Assembly: GCF_021261325.1 (NCBI RefSeq)
Contig: NZ_JAJSBI010000004.1
Span: 124,001-188,000 of the forward strand
Direction: 5' to 3'
DNA from: Streptomyces guryensis
GTDB lineage: Bacteria; Actinomycetota; Actinomycetes; Streptomycetales; Streptomycetaceae
DNA: 64,000 bases
The translations under genes were made by a program, and so were the position numbers. Under the pieces are notes generated by a model. The model had not been told where the DNA came from, did no database searches, and saw only the letters and a list, made by a program, of their open reading frames with translations. Position 1 is the stretch's first letter. The number at the start of each line of letters is the position of its first letter. Shown piece after piece: positions 8,344-17,008 of the stretch.

Positions 8344-9843
8344 TCAGCTCTGGCCCCCGGCCAGCTTCTCGCGGAGAGCGGCCAGCGCCTCGTCGGACGC
8401 CAGCGCACCGGAGGTGTCCGCACCCTCGGAGGAGTACGAACCGCCACCGCTCGCGGCCGGAGCCGCACCCGCAGCGTCGCCGCCCTCGGCCGCAGCAGCG
8501 GCGTCGGCCTCGCGGGACTTGATGACCTGCTGCTGGTGCTGCTCGAAGCGGGTCTGCGCCTCGGCGTACTGGTGCTCCCACGCCTCGCGCTGGGTCTCGT
8601 AGCCCTCGAGCCAGTCGTTGGTCTCGGGGTCGAAGCCCTCGGGGTAGATGTAGTTGCCCTGGTCGTCGTACGAGGCAGCCATGCCGTACAGGGTCGGGTC
8701 GAACTCGACCGAGGCCGGGTCGGCACCGAAGGACTCGTTGGCCTGCTTCAGCGAGAGGCTGATGCGACGGCGCTCGAGGTCGATGTCGATGACCTTGACG
8801 AAGATCTCGTCGTTGACCTGGACGACCTGCTCCGGGATCTCCACGTGGCGCTCGGCCAGCTCGGAGATGTGGACCAGACCCTCGATGCCCTCGTCCACGC
8901 GGACGAACGCACCGAACGGAACCAGCTTCGTGACCTTGCCGGGCACGACCTGACCGATCTGGTGCGTGCGGGCGAACTGCTGCCACGGGTCTTCCTGGGT
9001 CGCCTTCAGCGACAGGGAGACACGCTCGCGGTCCATGTCGACGTCGAGGACCTCGACGGTGACTTCCTGGCCGACCTCGACAACCTCGGAGGGGTGGTCG
9101 ATGTGCTTCCAGGACAGCTCGGAGACGTGGACCAGACCGTCGACGCCACCCAGGTCCACGAAGGCACCGAAGTTGACGATCGAGGAGACCACGCCGGAGC
9201 GGACCTGACCCTTCTGGAGGGTCGTGAGGAACGTCTGGCGGACCTCGGACTGGGTCTGCTCCAGCCAGGCACGGCGGGACAGGACCACGTTGTTGCGGTT
9301 CTTGTCCAGCTCGATGATCTTCGCCTCGAGCTCCTTGCCCACGTAGGGCTGGAGGTCGCGGACGCGGCGCATCTCGACGAGGGAGGCCGGCAGGAAGCCA
9401 CGGAGGCCGATGTCGAGGATGAGACCACCCTTGACGACCTCGATGACGGTACCGGTGACGATGCCGTCCTCTTCCTTGATCTTCTCGATGGTGCCCCAGG
9501 CGCGCTCGTACTGGGCGCGCTTCTTCGAGAGGATCAGGCGGCCTTCCTTGTCCTCCTTCTGGAGAACAAGGGCTTCGATCTCGTCACCGACGGCGACGAC
9601 CTCGTTCGGGTCGACGTCGTGCTTGATCGAGAGCTCGCGGCTCGGGATGACACCTTCGGTCTTGTAACCGATGTCGAGCAGGACCTCGTCCCGGTCGACC
9701 TTCACGATGACGCCGTCGACGATGTCGCCGTCGTTGAAGTACTTGATCGTCTCGTCGATCGCGGCGAGGAAGGCTTCCTCGTTACCGATGTCGTTGACCG
9801 CAACCTGCGGGGTGGTGGCGGTGGTCTCGGTGCTGCTCGTCAT
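8344..9843 (-). CDS. rpsA: 30S ribosomal protein S1
   Basis: Ribosomal protein that helps the 30S subunit bind mRNA. The protein has 499 residues with four S1 (OB-fold) repeats at roughly 36-108, 126-190, 211-280 and 297-365; the third and fourth carry the canonical GAFVDLGGVDGLVHVSEL and GAFVRVDEGIEGLVHISEL. This is the shorter actinobacterial form. The C-terminal region (about 390-499) is Gln/Glu-rich, then Ala/Gly/Ser-rich and probably disordered. ATG at 9843. Transcription probably starts from the promoter at 10059-10087, leaving a leader of about 205 bases. Monocistronic, with its own terminator. Confidence 0.97.
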   Translation of the reverse strand: MTSSTETTATTPQVAVNDIGNEEAFLAAIDETIKYFNDGDIVDGVIVKVDRDEVLLDIGYKTEGVIPSRELSIKHDVDPNEVVAVGDEIEALVLQKEDKEGRLILSKKRAQYERAWGTIEKIKEEDGIVTGTVIEVVKGGLILDIGLRGFLPASLVEMRRVRDLQPYVGKELEAKIIELDKNRNNVVLSRRAWLEQTQSEVRQTFLTTLQKGQVRSGVVSSIVNFGAFVDLGGVDGLVHVSELSWKHIDHPSEVVEVGQEVTVEVLDVDMDRERVSLSLKATQEDPWQQFARTHQIGQVVPGKVTKLVPFGAFVRVDEGIEGLVHISELAERHVEIPEQVVQVNDEIFVKVIDIDLERRRISLSLKQANESFGADPASVEFDPTLYGMAASYDDQGNYIYPEGFDPETNDWLEGYETQREAWEHQYAEAQTRFEQHQQQVIKSREADAAAAAEGGDAAGAAPAASGGGSYSSEGADTSGALASDEALAALREKLAGGQS

Positions 9844-10058
9844 GTGGGAAAGGGCTCCGGTACGGACATTGAAGTCGTAGGTACTGCTACGCCGGGAGCC
9901 CGTATCGCTCTGAAGAAGCCGGACAGCCAAGGAAGCGCCCCAACAGATAACTGGAGAACCAGATACTGGTGATGGCGCCTCGACAACCGAGGGGACATAC
10001 AACAGATGCGAGCGCAGCCTGCTACGTCTGAGGTGCGCAGGCCCGCAGCGCAACTTGT

Positions 10059-10087
10059 AGCATACGGGGGCAGCCGGACAGGGTCAA
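10059..10087 (-). promoter_or_regulatory. rpsA promoter (housekeeping sigma type)
   Basis: On the minus strand the -35 TTGACC (10082-10087) and the -10 TATGCT (10059-10064) are separated by exactly 17 bases, a near-consensus HrdB promoter. Transcription would begin near 10052, giving an untranslated leader of about 205 bases before rpsA. Confidence 0.8.
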
Positions 10088-10238
10088 TGCGCGAAGGCGC
10101 ACACCCGGGGCGGATCGCCGCATACCCGGCACAAGAACTGTCTCTGGAGGCCACGCAGGCCTGAGAGACCTCTTCCGCGACACCGCCGAGAGGCCGACTG
10201 CGCCATAAGGGTGACGGAAGACTACGACGAGGGAGCCG

Positions 10239-11063
10239 ATCATCCAAGAGCCCGTATCTTCCGATTCCGCGTTCGAGCCGGAAGCCACCCGACGCGCGTC
10301 CGACGTCACGGAGAGCGCCCGCGCCAACCGGGGCTGGTGGGACCGGAACGCGGACGAGTACCAGGTCGAGCACGGCACGTTCCTCGGCGACGACCGTTTC
10401 GTGTGGGGCCCCGAGGGCCTCGACGAGGTGGAGGCGGAGCTGCTCGGCCCGCCGGATGAGCTCAAGGGCAGGGACGTCCTGGAGATCGGCGCCGGTGCGG
10501 CCCAGTGCGCCCGCTGGCTGGCCGCGCAGGGTGCCCGCCCGGTCGCCCTGGACATCTCGCACCGCCAGCTGCAGCACGCGCTGCGCATCGGCAAAACGTT
10601 CCCTCTGGTGTGTGCCGACGCGGGTGCGCTGCCCTTCGCGGACGGTTCCTTCGACCTGGCGTGCTCGGCGTACGGGGCGCTGCCGTTCGTGGCCGATCCG
10701 GTGCGGGTCCTCACGGAGGTGCGGCGGGTGCTGCGCCCGGGCGGGCGTTTCGTCTTCTCGGTGACCCACCCGATCCGCTGGGCGTTCCCGGACGAGCCGG
10801 GCCCGGAGGGGCTGTCCGTCTCCGCCTCCTACTTCGACCGCACTCCCTATGTCGAGCAGAACGAGGAGGGCCGCGCGGTCTACGTCGAGCACCACAGGAC
10901 GCTCGGCGACCGGGTCCGGGACGTCGTCGCGTCGGGTTTCCGGCTGGTGGACCTGGTCGAGCCGGAGTGGCCGGCCTGGAACACCTCCGAGTGGGGCGGC
11001 TGGTCGCCGCTGCGCGGGAATCTCATCCCGGGGACGGCGATCTTCGTGTGCGTACGAGACTGA
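10239..11063 (+). CDS. class I SAM-dependent methyltransferase (start codon unclear)
   Basis: A methyltransferase with motif I VLEIGAGAAQCARWLA, the LACSAYGALPFV post-motif and the closing SEWGGWSPLRGNLIPGTA of a conserved actinobacterial family. Substrate unknown. The coding frame continues upstream of the first in-frame start codon (GTG at 10401) through family-like sequence (RANRGWWDRNADEYQVEHGT) back to at least 10239, but no ATG, GTG or TTG occurs there. Either one base is extra near 10244 (joining a GTG start at 10211) or translation starts at an ATC after GAGGGAG. The start given is therefore provisional. It is followed after 4 bases by hrpB. Confidence 0.8.
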   Translation: MIQEPVSSDSAFEPEATRRASDVTESARANRGWWDRNADEYQVEHGTFLGDDRFVWGPEGLDEVEAELLGPPDELKGRDVLEIGAGAAQCARWLAAQGARPVALDISHRQLQHALRIGKTFPLVCADAGALPFADGSFDLACSAYGALPFVADPVRVLTEVRRVLRPGGRFVFSVTHPIRWAFPDEPGPEGLSVSASYFDRTPYVEQNEEGRAVYVEHHRTLGDRVRDVVASGFRLVDLVEPEWPAWNTSEWGGWSPLRGNLIPGTAIFVCVRD

Positions 11064-11067
11064 GTGC

Positions 11068-13944
11068 GTGATCCGTTACGACGCCCTGGACGCGCTGCCC
11101 GTACGCGGTGCGCTGCCCGCTCTGAGCGACGCGCTGGAGGGGCACGGCACCGCCGTTCTGGTGGCGCCGCCCGGCACCGGCAAGACGACGCTGGTGCCGC
11201 TGGCGCTCGCCGGGCTGCTCGGGGACGGGCCCGCGCGCCGCGTCGTCGTGGCCGAACCTCGCCGCATCGCCGCCCGCGCCGCCGCCCGGCGGATGGCGTG
11301 GCTGCTGGGCGAGAGGGCCGGCGACAGCGTCGGGTACACCGTGCGCGGCGAGCGGGTCGTCGGGCCACGCACGCGCGTGGAGGTCATGACGACCGGTGTG
11401 CTGCTGCAGCGGCTGCAGCGCGACCAGGAGCTGGCCGGTGTGGACGTGGTCGTGCTCGACGAGTGCCACGAGCGGCACCTGGACGCGGACACCGCGGCGG
11501 CCTTCCTGTGGGACGTGCGGGAGACGCTGCGGCCGGAGCTGCGGCTGGTGGCCGCGTCGGCGACGACCGACGCGGCCGGGTGGGCGCGGCTGCTGGGCGG
11601 GGCGCCCGTGGTCGAGGCCGAGGGCGTCTCGCACCCTGTGGAGGTGGTCTGGTCTCCGCCGGCCCGTCCGGTACGGCCGCCGCACGGCATGCGGGTCGAC
11701 CCGGCGCTGCTGACGCATGTGGCGTCGGTGGTGCGGCGGGCGCTGACCGAGCGGGACGGGGACGTGCTGTGCTTCCTGCCGGGCGTGGGCGAGATCGCGC
11801 GCGTGGCGGGACAGTTGGGGGACCTGGGCGGCGTCGAGGTGCTGCAGGTGCACGGGCGGGCACCCGCCGCCGTGCAGGACGCCGTGCTGCTTCCCGGCCG
11901 GCGGCGCCGGATCGTGCTTGCGACGTCGGTGGCCGAGTCGTCGCTGACGGTTCCGGGGGTGCGGGTGGTCGTCGACTCGGGGCTGGCGCGGGAGCCCCGA
12001 GTCGACCATGCGCGCGGACTGAGTGCGCTGACGACGGTACGGGCTTCGCAGGCTGCGGGGCGGCAGCGGGCGGGGCGGGCCGGACGTGAGGCGCCGGGGG
12101 CGGTGTACCGGTGCTGGACGGAGGCCGAGGACGCCCGTCTGCCGCGTTTCCCCGCGCCGGAGATCAAGCTGGCCGACCTGACGGCGTTCGCCCTGCAGAC
12201 GGCGTGCTGGGGCGATCCGGAGGCGTCCGGGCTGGCGCTGCTGGATCCGCCGCCGGTCGGGGCGATGGCGGCGGCGCGGGAGGTCCTTGCGGCCATCGGG
12301 GCGGTGGACTCGGACGGCCGGGCCGTGGAACGGGGCGCCGCGCTGGCCCGGATCGGGGTGCATCCGCGGTTGGGGCGGGCGCTGCTGGACACGGGCGGCG
12401 AGGCTGCCGAGGTGGTGGCCCTGCTCACCGAGGAGGCGCCGCGTGAGTACGGCGACGATCTGGCCGCCGCTCTGCGCGCCGCGCGACGCGGCGGTGATGC
12501 GTACGCTGCGCGGTGGCGGACGGAGGTGCGGCGCCTGCGGGCCGTCGCGAAGGAGTTCGCGCGGCCATCGGCCAAGGAGTCCGTGCCGGGGACGGGAGAC
12601 CCCGATGCCTCTCCCGGCGCGGCCGCCGTGTCTCCTGGACCGGAGGAACCGCAGCGCCTGCGGCCCACCGCCAAGCAGTCAACGCGGCCGACGCCCGGGG
12701 GATCCGTTCCGGCGGCCGGAGGCACCGACGCCCCGCCCGGGTCCGCGGGCAGCGACGCGGCCGCCGTGCCTCCTCGACCGGAGGAACCGCAGCGCCGGCG
12801 GCCTGCCGCCAAGGAACTCGCGCAGCCATCGGTCAGGGGGCCTGTCCCGGGGACGGTAAGCGCCACCGCCCCGCCCAGGGCCACGGGCAGCGACGCGGCC
12901 GCCGTGCCTCCTGGGCCCGGCTCGGCCGCCCGCGCCGCCCCGCCGAGGGCGGGCGGACGGGCAGGCGACGGCGACGAACGCCTCGTCGGTCTGGTGGCGG
13001 CCCTCGCCTTCCCCGAGCGTGTCGCCAAGGCCGGCGGCGGCTCCTTCCTCATGGCCTCCGGCACCCGCGCCGAACTCCGCGACGGCAGCCCCCTGCGCGG
13101 TGCCCCGTGGATCGCGGTGGCCGTTGCGGACCGACCCGTGGGCAAGGGACACGCGCGCGTGCAGCTCGCCGCCGCGGTCGACGAGGACATGGCCCGGTCC
13201 GCGGCGGCCCCGCTGTACTCCGAGGGGCCGGAAGTCCACTGGGCGGACGGGGACGTCGTGGCACGGCGGGTGGAGCGGCTGGGGGCGATCGAGCTCGCGG
13301 TGCGGCCCTTGAAGGACGCCGACCCCGTACTCGTACGCACCGCGCTTCTCGAAGGGCTGCGGCAGGAAGGGTTCGGGCTGTTGCGGTGGTCGCCCGACGC
13401 GCTGGTGCTGCGGCAGCGGCTGGCGTTCCTGCGTCTGCACCTCGGGGGGCCGTGGCCGGACGTGTCCGACGATGCGCTCCACGCGCGCGTGGACGAGTGG
13501 CTGGAGCCCGAGCTGAGCCGGGCCCGGCGGCGGGCCGACCTCGCGCGGATCGACGCCGGCCAGGCACTCGACCGGCTGTTGCCCTGGGCCTCGGGGCAGG
13601 CGGGGCGGCTCGACGAACTCGCCCCGGAGAGGATCGCCGTCCCCAGTGGGTCCAGGATCCGGATCGACTACGGCAACCCGGAACAGCCGGTGCTCGCCGT
13701 GAAGTTGCAGGAGATGTTCGGGCTGCACGAGTCGCCGGCCGTCGCGGGGGTGCCGCTGCTGGTGCATCTGCTCTCCCCCGCCGGCCGCCCGGCCGCCGTC
13801 ACGGCCGACCTCGCCTCCTTCTGGAGGGACGGCTACAAGAGCGTACGGGCGGAGCTGCGCGGCCGGTATCCGAAGCATCCGTGGCCCGAGGATCCCGCCG
13901 GCGCGGAGCCGACGCGGCACACCAACGCGCGGCTCAGGCGGTGA
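11068..13944 (+). CDS. hrpB: ATP-dependent RNA helicase HrpB
   Basis: DExH-box helicase of 958 residues. Walker A is APPGTGKTT (residues 33-41), the Walker B box reads DECH (132-135), motif III is SATTDA, and QRAGRAGRE is motif VI. The C-terminal half has the HrpB-specific domain (residues about 650-958). The role of HrpB in bacteria is not well defined; in some species it affects mRNA processing. The start is GTG at 11068, 4 bases after the methyltransferase stop, suggesting coupling. Between the helicase core and the C-terminal domain lies an unusual Pro/Ala-rich insertion of about 130 residues made of three degenerate repeats. The 3' end overlaps the convergent DUF3068 gene by 11 bases. 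Confidence 0.93.
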   Translation: MIRYDALDALPVRGALPALSDALEGHGTAVLVAPPGTGKTTLVPLALAGLLGDGPARRVVVAEPRRIAARAAARRMAWLLGERAGDSVGYTVRGERVVGPRTRVEVMTTGVLLQRLQRDQELAGVDVVVLDECHERHLDADTAAAFLWDVRETLRPELRLVAASATTDAAGWARLLGGAPVVEAEGVSHPVEVVWSPPARPVRPPHGMRVDPALLTHVASVVRRALTERDGDVLCFLPGVGEIARVAGQLGDLGGVEVLQVHGRAPAAVQDAVLLPGRRRRIVLATSVAESSLTVPGVRVVVDSGLAREPRVDHARGLSALTTVRASQAAGRQRAGRAGREAPGAVYRCWTEAEDARLPRFPAPEIKLADLTAFALQTACWGDPEASGLALLDPPPVGAMAAAREVLAAIGAVDSDGRAVERGAALARIGVHPRLGRALLDTGGEAAEVVALLTEEAPREYGDDLAAALRAARRGGDAYAARWRTEVRRLRAVAKEFARPSAKESVPGTGDPDASPGAAAVSPGPEEPQRLRPTAKQSTRPTPGGSVPAAGGTDAPPGSAGSDAAAVPPRPEEPQRRRPAAKELAQPSVRGPVPGTVSATAPPRATGSDAAAVPPGPGSAARAAPPRAGGRAGDGDERLVGLVAALAFPERVAKAGGGSFLMASGTRAELRDGSPLRGAPWIAVAVADRPVGKGHARVQLAAAVDEDMARSAAAPLYSEGPEVHWADGDVVARRVERLGAIELAVRPLKDADPVLVRTALLEGLRQEGFGLLRWSPDALVLRQRLAFLRLHLGGPWPDVSDDALHARVDEWLEPELSRARRRADLARIDAGQALDRLLPWASGQAGRLDELAPERIAVPSGSRIRIDYGNPEQPVLAVKLQEMFGLHESPAVAGVPLLVHLLSPAGRPAAVTADLASFWRDGYKSVRAELRGRYPKHPWPEDPAGAEPTRHTNARLRR
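12547..12930 (+). repeat. three degenerate in-frame repeats inside hrpB
   Basis: Units begin at 12547, 12670 and 12808 (123, 138 and about 122 bases). Each starts with Ala-Lys-(Glu/Gln) and runs through a Pro/Gly-rich part to a conserved GSDAAAVPP- or AAAVSPGPEEPQR-like end. The DNA is as similar as the protein: GCGACGCGGCCGCCGTGCCTCC recurs nearly unchanged. The insertion adds a flexible linker of about 130 residues. Confidence 0.75.
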
Positions 13945-14926
13945 CCGGTTCCGGCGTGGTGGGCTGTGCCGGTTCCGGGTCGCCGGGGCGGCGGCTGCGG
14001 GCCTCCAGCCACAGGGACAGGGCGAGCAGCAGGACGCCGAGGGTCAGGAAGCCCCAGGGCAGGTAGGACGTCATCAGCAGGACCAGGGTGCGGTTGGACT
14101 TGACCAGGGCGACGGTGTGCCTGATGTAGTCCTCGCGCATCTTGACGTGGCCGGCGAAGGCCGTGACCTTCTCCCTGCCGCCCAGGAGCGTGCCGCCGCG
14201 CAGTTCCTCCTTGTGGATCTCCTCGCCGTACACCGGGGCTCCGGTGACGGGCTCGACCCAGAACCTGCGGACCGTGGTGTACCAGCGGGTGGTGCCGGTC
14301 CTGGCCACCGACTCGGGGGTGATGCCCTGGACCGGCATGGTCCTGGGGAACTCGACCTTGGTCCAGGGGATGGTCTGCTCGAAGTAGTAGACCTTCAGGC
14401 CGCGGAAGGTCCGGGTGTCCTTGTAGTGGATGGGGTTGGTGGTTCGGGTCTGGGCGTCGAAGTACTCGTAGTCCCGTTTCTGGGTCAGGAAGGGCCACTT
14501 GAACTCGATGCCGGTCCGCTTCACCGGGTCGCCGTCGACCATCTCGCCGGTGGCGTGGACCGGGGCCTGGCTGTGGGCGTCGAAGATATAGCGCTCGGGG
14601 ATCCGGGAGACCATCTTGCCGTCGGGTCCCTGGACGTAGGAGAGACCGTCCCAGACGACGACGTCCCGGCCTGCCGTCTTCTCGATCTCCTTGGCGGCCT
14701 CCACGTTGCCCTTGAGGGTCTGCACGATGGTGACCTCGGGGACGGTGCGGGCCTTCATGGTGCCGTAGTCGAGGAGAGTCGCGTTCTTCGCCTCCAGGAC
14801 CATGTCCTGGTACTGGTTGGCCGGGATCTTGGCCAGGCGCGGGAAGGCGTACCAGCGCAGCAGCGGGGACAGCGCCGCGAAGAACACGGCGAAGGCGAGC
14901 AGGACCAGACTGGCCTTGCGGCGCAT
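13934..14926 (-). CDS. DUF3068 family membrane-anchored protein
   Basis: A 330-residue protein with an N-terminal membrane segment (residues about 6-25), a large extracytoplasmic part and a second membrane segment near residues 288-312, followed by a short Pro-rich tail. The sequence ATLLDYGTMKARTVPEVTIVQT and the RRFWVEPVTGAPVYGEE motif identify DUF3068, found in actinobacteria and related in places to corynebacterial PorA-family annotations. Function unknown. It is probably co-transcribed with the tiny upstream membrane protein gene, 21 bases away. The end overlaps hrpB by 11 bases. Confidence 0.88.
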   Translation of the reverse strand: MRRKASLVLLAFAVFFAALSPLLRWYAFPRLAKIPANQYQDMVLEAKNATLLDYGTMKARTVPEVTIVQTLKGNVEAAKEIEKTAGRDVVVWDGLSYVQGPDGKMVSRIPERYIFDAHSQAPVHATGEMVDGDPVKRTGIEFKWPFLTQKRDYEYFDAQTRTTNPIHYKDTRTFRGLKVYYFEQTIPWTKVEFPRTMPVQGITPESVARTGTTRWYTTVRRFWVEPVTGAPVYGEEIHKEELRGGTLLGGREKVTAFAGHVKMREDYIRHTVALVKSNRTLVLLMTSYLPWGFLTLGVLLLALSLWLEARSRRPGDPEPAQPTTPEPVTA

Positions 14927-14947
14927 CTCGGCCTCCCTCCCGGGCGG

Positions 14948-15082
14948 TTACGGGTGTGCGGGCACCGTCGTGAGCAGCGGTTTCGGGGACGTCTTGCCCG
15001 TGGGACTGCCCATGGCCGTGATCGTGAGGACCAGCGCCAGGGCGAGGACGAGACCGGTCGCGGCGGCGATCAGGGCGCGCAT
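14948..15082 (-). CDS. 44-residue membrane protein (SPW_0924-type)
   Basis: A tiny protein, MRALIAAATGLVLALALVL..., with one hydrophobic segment followed by a short GSPTGKTSPKPLLTTVPAHP tail. It matches, from memory, the streptomycete family annotated as SPW_0924 that accompanies DUF3068 genes. ATG at 15082 follows GGGAGGCAGGC. The frame is open further upstream through the tandem repeats, but that part encodes repeated Cys/Pro/Val and is not credible. A partner of the DUF3068 protein by context. Confidence 0.7.
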   Translation of the reverse strand: MRALIAAATGLVLALALVLTITAMGSPTGKTSPKPLLTTVPAHP

Positions 15083-15100
15083 GCCTGCCTCCCGGGAGAC

Positions 15101-15152
15101 GGGAACACGGACGGGGACACGGACGGGGACACACGGACAGGGACACACGGAC
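15101..15152. repeat. 12/14-bp tandem repeats upstream of the small membrane protein gene
   Basis: Four successive units, GGGAACACGGAC, GGGGACACGGAC, GGGGACACACGGAC and AGGGACACACGGAC, alternate between 12 and 14 bases. They lie in the leader of the SPW_0924-type gene. Confidence 0.75.
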
Positions 15153-15223
15153 GGGAACTGATACATCGTCAGGTCCGGCACGGTAGCAACGGGTGGGCGA
15201 GATGAGAACACGTTGCACACACA

Positions 15224-15269
15224 ACGACGGCGGCGGCGCCCTCTGTGTGAGGTGCGCCGCCGCCGTCGT
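15224..15269. terminator. strong terminator after the transglycosylase gene
   Basis: A perfect 16-bp inverted repeat, ACGACGGCGGCGGCGC (15224-15239) with GCGCCGCCGCCGTCGT (15254-15269), follows the transglycosylase stop codon by 18 bases on the minus strand. It could also insulate the DUF3068 promoter region. Confidence 0.85.
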
Positions 15270-15286
15270 ACGGAGGATGCGGGGAA

Positions 15287-17008
15287 CTACGTGGAGGGGC
15301 TGGGTGACGGGCTGGGGCTCGCCGAGGAGCCGGCCGCCGCGACCGTCAGCTGGATGTTCAGGGTCGCGCCGCCCGCGGTGGTGATGCGGAGGATGAAGTT
15401 GCCGGCGGTGTCGTCGGCATACAGCTTCGGCAGCGTCAGCAGGCCCTTGGCGTCCGTCGTCAGGCCCGTCAGGGTGCGGACGGTCTTGCCGTCGGCGTCC
15501 TTGAAGTAGGGGCCCTTGTCGTTCTCGGTCGGGTCGAGCACCGACTTGATCAGGGTTGCGGTGACCGCGACCTTGTCCGCGACGGCACCCTTGTAGGTGG
15601 CCTTCACCTCGGCCTGGTCGGCGAACTCGCCGCCCGGGGTGCAGGTCAGCGCGGTGTCGCTGGTGCGCACGACGCTGTCGGCGACCCGCTCGGTGACGGT
15701 GGCGGTGTAGTCGAGACCGGTGAGCACGCGACCCACGACCGTGGCGCGGACGGTGAGGTCGCCGGTCTTCTCGCCCGCCTGCAGGGTGGGGGCGACGGCC
15801 ACGCCGGAGCTGTTGGTGACGACCGTGGCGACGGACTCGCCCCCGGTGAAGGTGGTGTCGGTGTCGCCGACGACGGTGAAGCGGACCCTGACCTTGCCGA
15901 CCGCCTTGCCGGACTTGGTCACGGCCTTGGTGCTGATCTTCTTGGTGAACGCGTCGCCGGCCATCGCGGTCAGCTTCGCGGTGCCCGCGTCCGCCAGGTG
16001 GTCCACAGTGTCGGTGGGGGTGGGCGACGGGCTGCTCGGCGGGCTGGGAGTGCCGGGCGTGCCTGGTGTGCCGGACGGCGGTGGAGTGGGGCTCGGGGAG
16101 CCGGTGCTCGGCGGCGTCGGCTTGGCGGGCGGCGTGGGCGACGGTTCGGGGTTGGCCTTCTGGTGGTCGTCGCTGCGGCCCGAGGGGACGCTGCCGGTGC
16201 CGTTGGGGATCTCGTGGGTGCCCTTGCGGTAGTACTCCAGCCAGGACAGGACGGTGTGCAGGTAGTCCTGGGAGTTGTTGTAGCTGAGGATCGCCTGGTT
16301 GAGGTCGGCCGGGACGGACAGGTCCCAGCCGTTGCGGCACAGATAGTGGCCGGCGGCCAGGGCGGCGTCGTAGACGTTGTTGGGGTCCTTGACCCCGTCG
16401 CCGTTGCCGTCGCGGCCCGCCCACGCCCAGGTGGAGGGGATGAACTGCATGGGGCCGACGGCCTGGTCGTAGCTGCTGTTGCCGTCGTACTTGCCGCCGT
16501 CGGTGTCCTTGATCAGCGCGAAGCCGTTGCCGTCGAGCTCCGGGCCGAGGATCGGGGTGATCGTGGTGCCGTCGGCGTTGACGCGGCCGCCGCGGGCCTG
16601 GCCCGACTCGACCTTGCCGATCGCGGCGAGCAGCTGCCAGGGCAGGTTGCAGCCGGGCTTGGAGGAGCGCAGCTCGGCCTCGGCCTTCTTGTAGGCGTCG
16701 AGGACGGTCGCGGGGATGCCCGCCTCGGCCGCGCCCTGCGCCACGGGGGTGCTGGTGGCGCCTGCGGTCGGCGCGGGGTTCGGGCTGTTGAGCGGCGGAA
16801 GGTCGGTGTAGTACGGCGAGTTGCCGGTCGCCGCACCGTCGCCCGCGGTCGCGTCGGGTGCGGGCTTGGCCTCCGAGGCGGTCTGTCTGCCGTGGTCGTC
16901 GACGGTGACCCCCGGAGCCTGGGACGCGGACAGGGCAGCGACCGCGGCCGCTGCCACGGCTGTGGTTGCCGCTCCCTTGCGCAGCCTCATGCCGAATTGC
17001 GCCGCCAT
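15287..17008 (-). CDS. secreted lytic transglycosylase with C-terminal Ig-like repeats
   Basis: Peptidoglycan-cleaving enzyme of 573 residues. The N-terminal signal peptide has KGAATTAVAAAAVAALSAS as its hydrophobic core. The catalytic domain covers about residues 95-265 with the catalytic Glu in IGKVESGQARGG (E134), the substrate loop AVGPMQFIPSTW and DALLAAGHYLC-like MltB features. A Pro/Ser/Thr-rich spacer (about 285-345) leads to a C-terminal region with Ig-like strands (RVRFTVVGDTDTTFTGG and similar), perhaps for wall attachment. ATG at 17008 follows GGGAGGGG; the next ATG (16990) is also possible. Acts outside the cell. Confidence 0.9.
   Translation of the reverse strand: MAAQFGMRLRKGAATTAVAAAAVAALSASQAPGVTVDDHGRQTASEAKPAPDATAGDGAATGNSPYYTDLPPLNSPNPAPTAGATSTPVAQGAAEAGIPATVLDAYKKAEAELRSSKPGCNLPWQLLAAIGKVESGQARGGRVNADGTTITPILGPELDGNGFALIKDTDGGKYDGNSSYDQAVGPMQFIPSTWAWAGRDGNGDGVKDPNNVYDAALAAGHYLCRNGWDLSVPADLNQAILSYNNSQDYLHTVLSWLEYYRKGTHEIPNGTGSVPSGRSDDHQKANPEPSPTPPAKPTPPSTGSPSPTPPPSGTPGTPGTPSPPSSPSPTPTDTVDHLADAGTAKLTAMAGDAFTKKISTKAVTKSGKAVGKVRVRFTVVGDTDTTFTGGESVATVVTNSSGVAVAPTLQAGEKTGDLTVRATVVGRVLTGLDYTATVTERVADSVVRTSDTALTCTPGGEFADQAEVKATYKGAVADKVAVTATLIKSVLDPTENDKGPYFKDADGKTVRTLTGLTTDAKGLLTLPKLYADDTAGNFILRITTAGGATLNIQLTVAAAGSSASPSPSPSPST

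Noticed and set aside
10401-11063. GTG at 10401 as the true start of the methyltransferase
   Set aside because: It would delete a family-like N-terminal stretch encoded in the same frame upstream, and no ribosome binding site precedes it.
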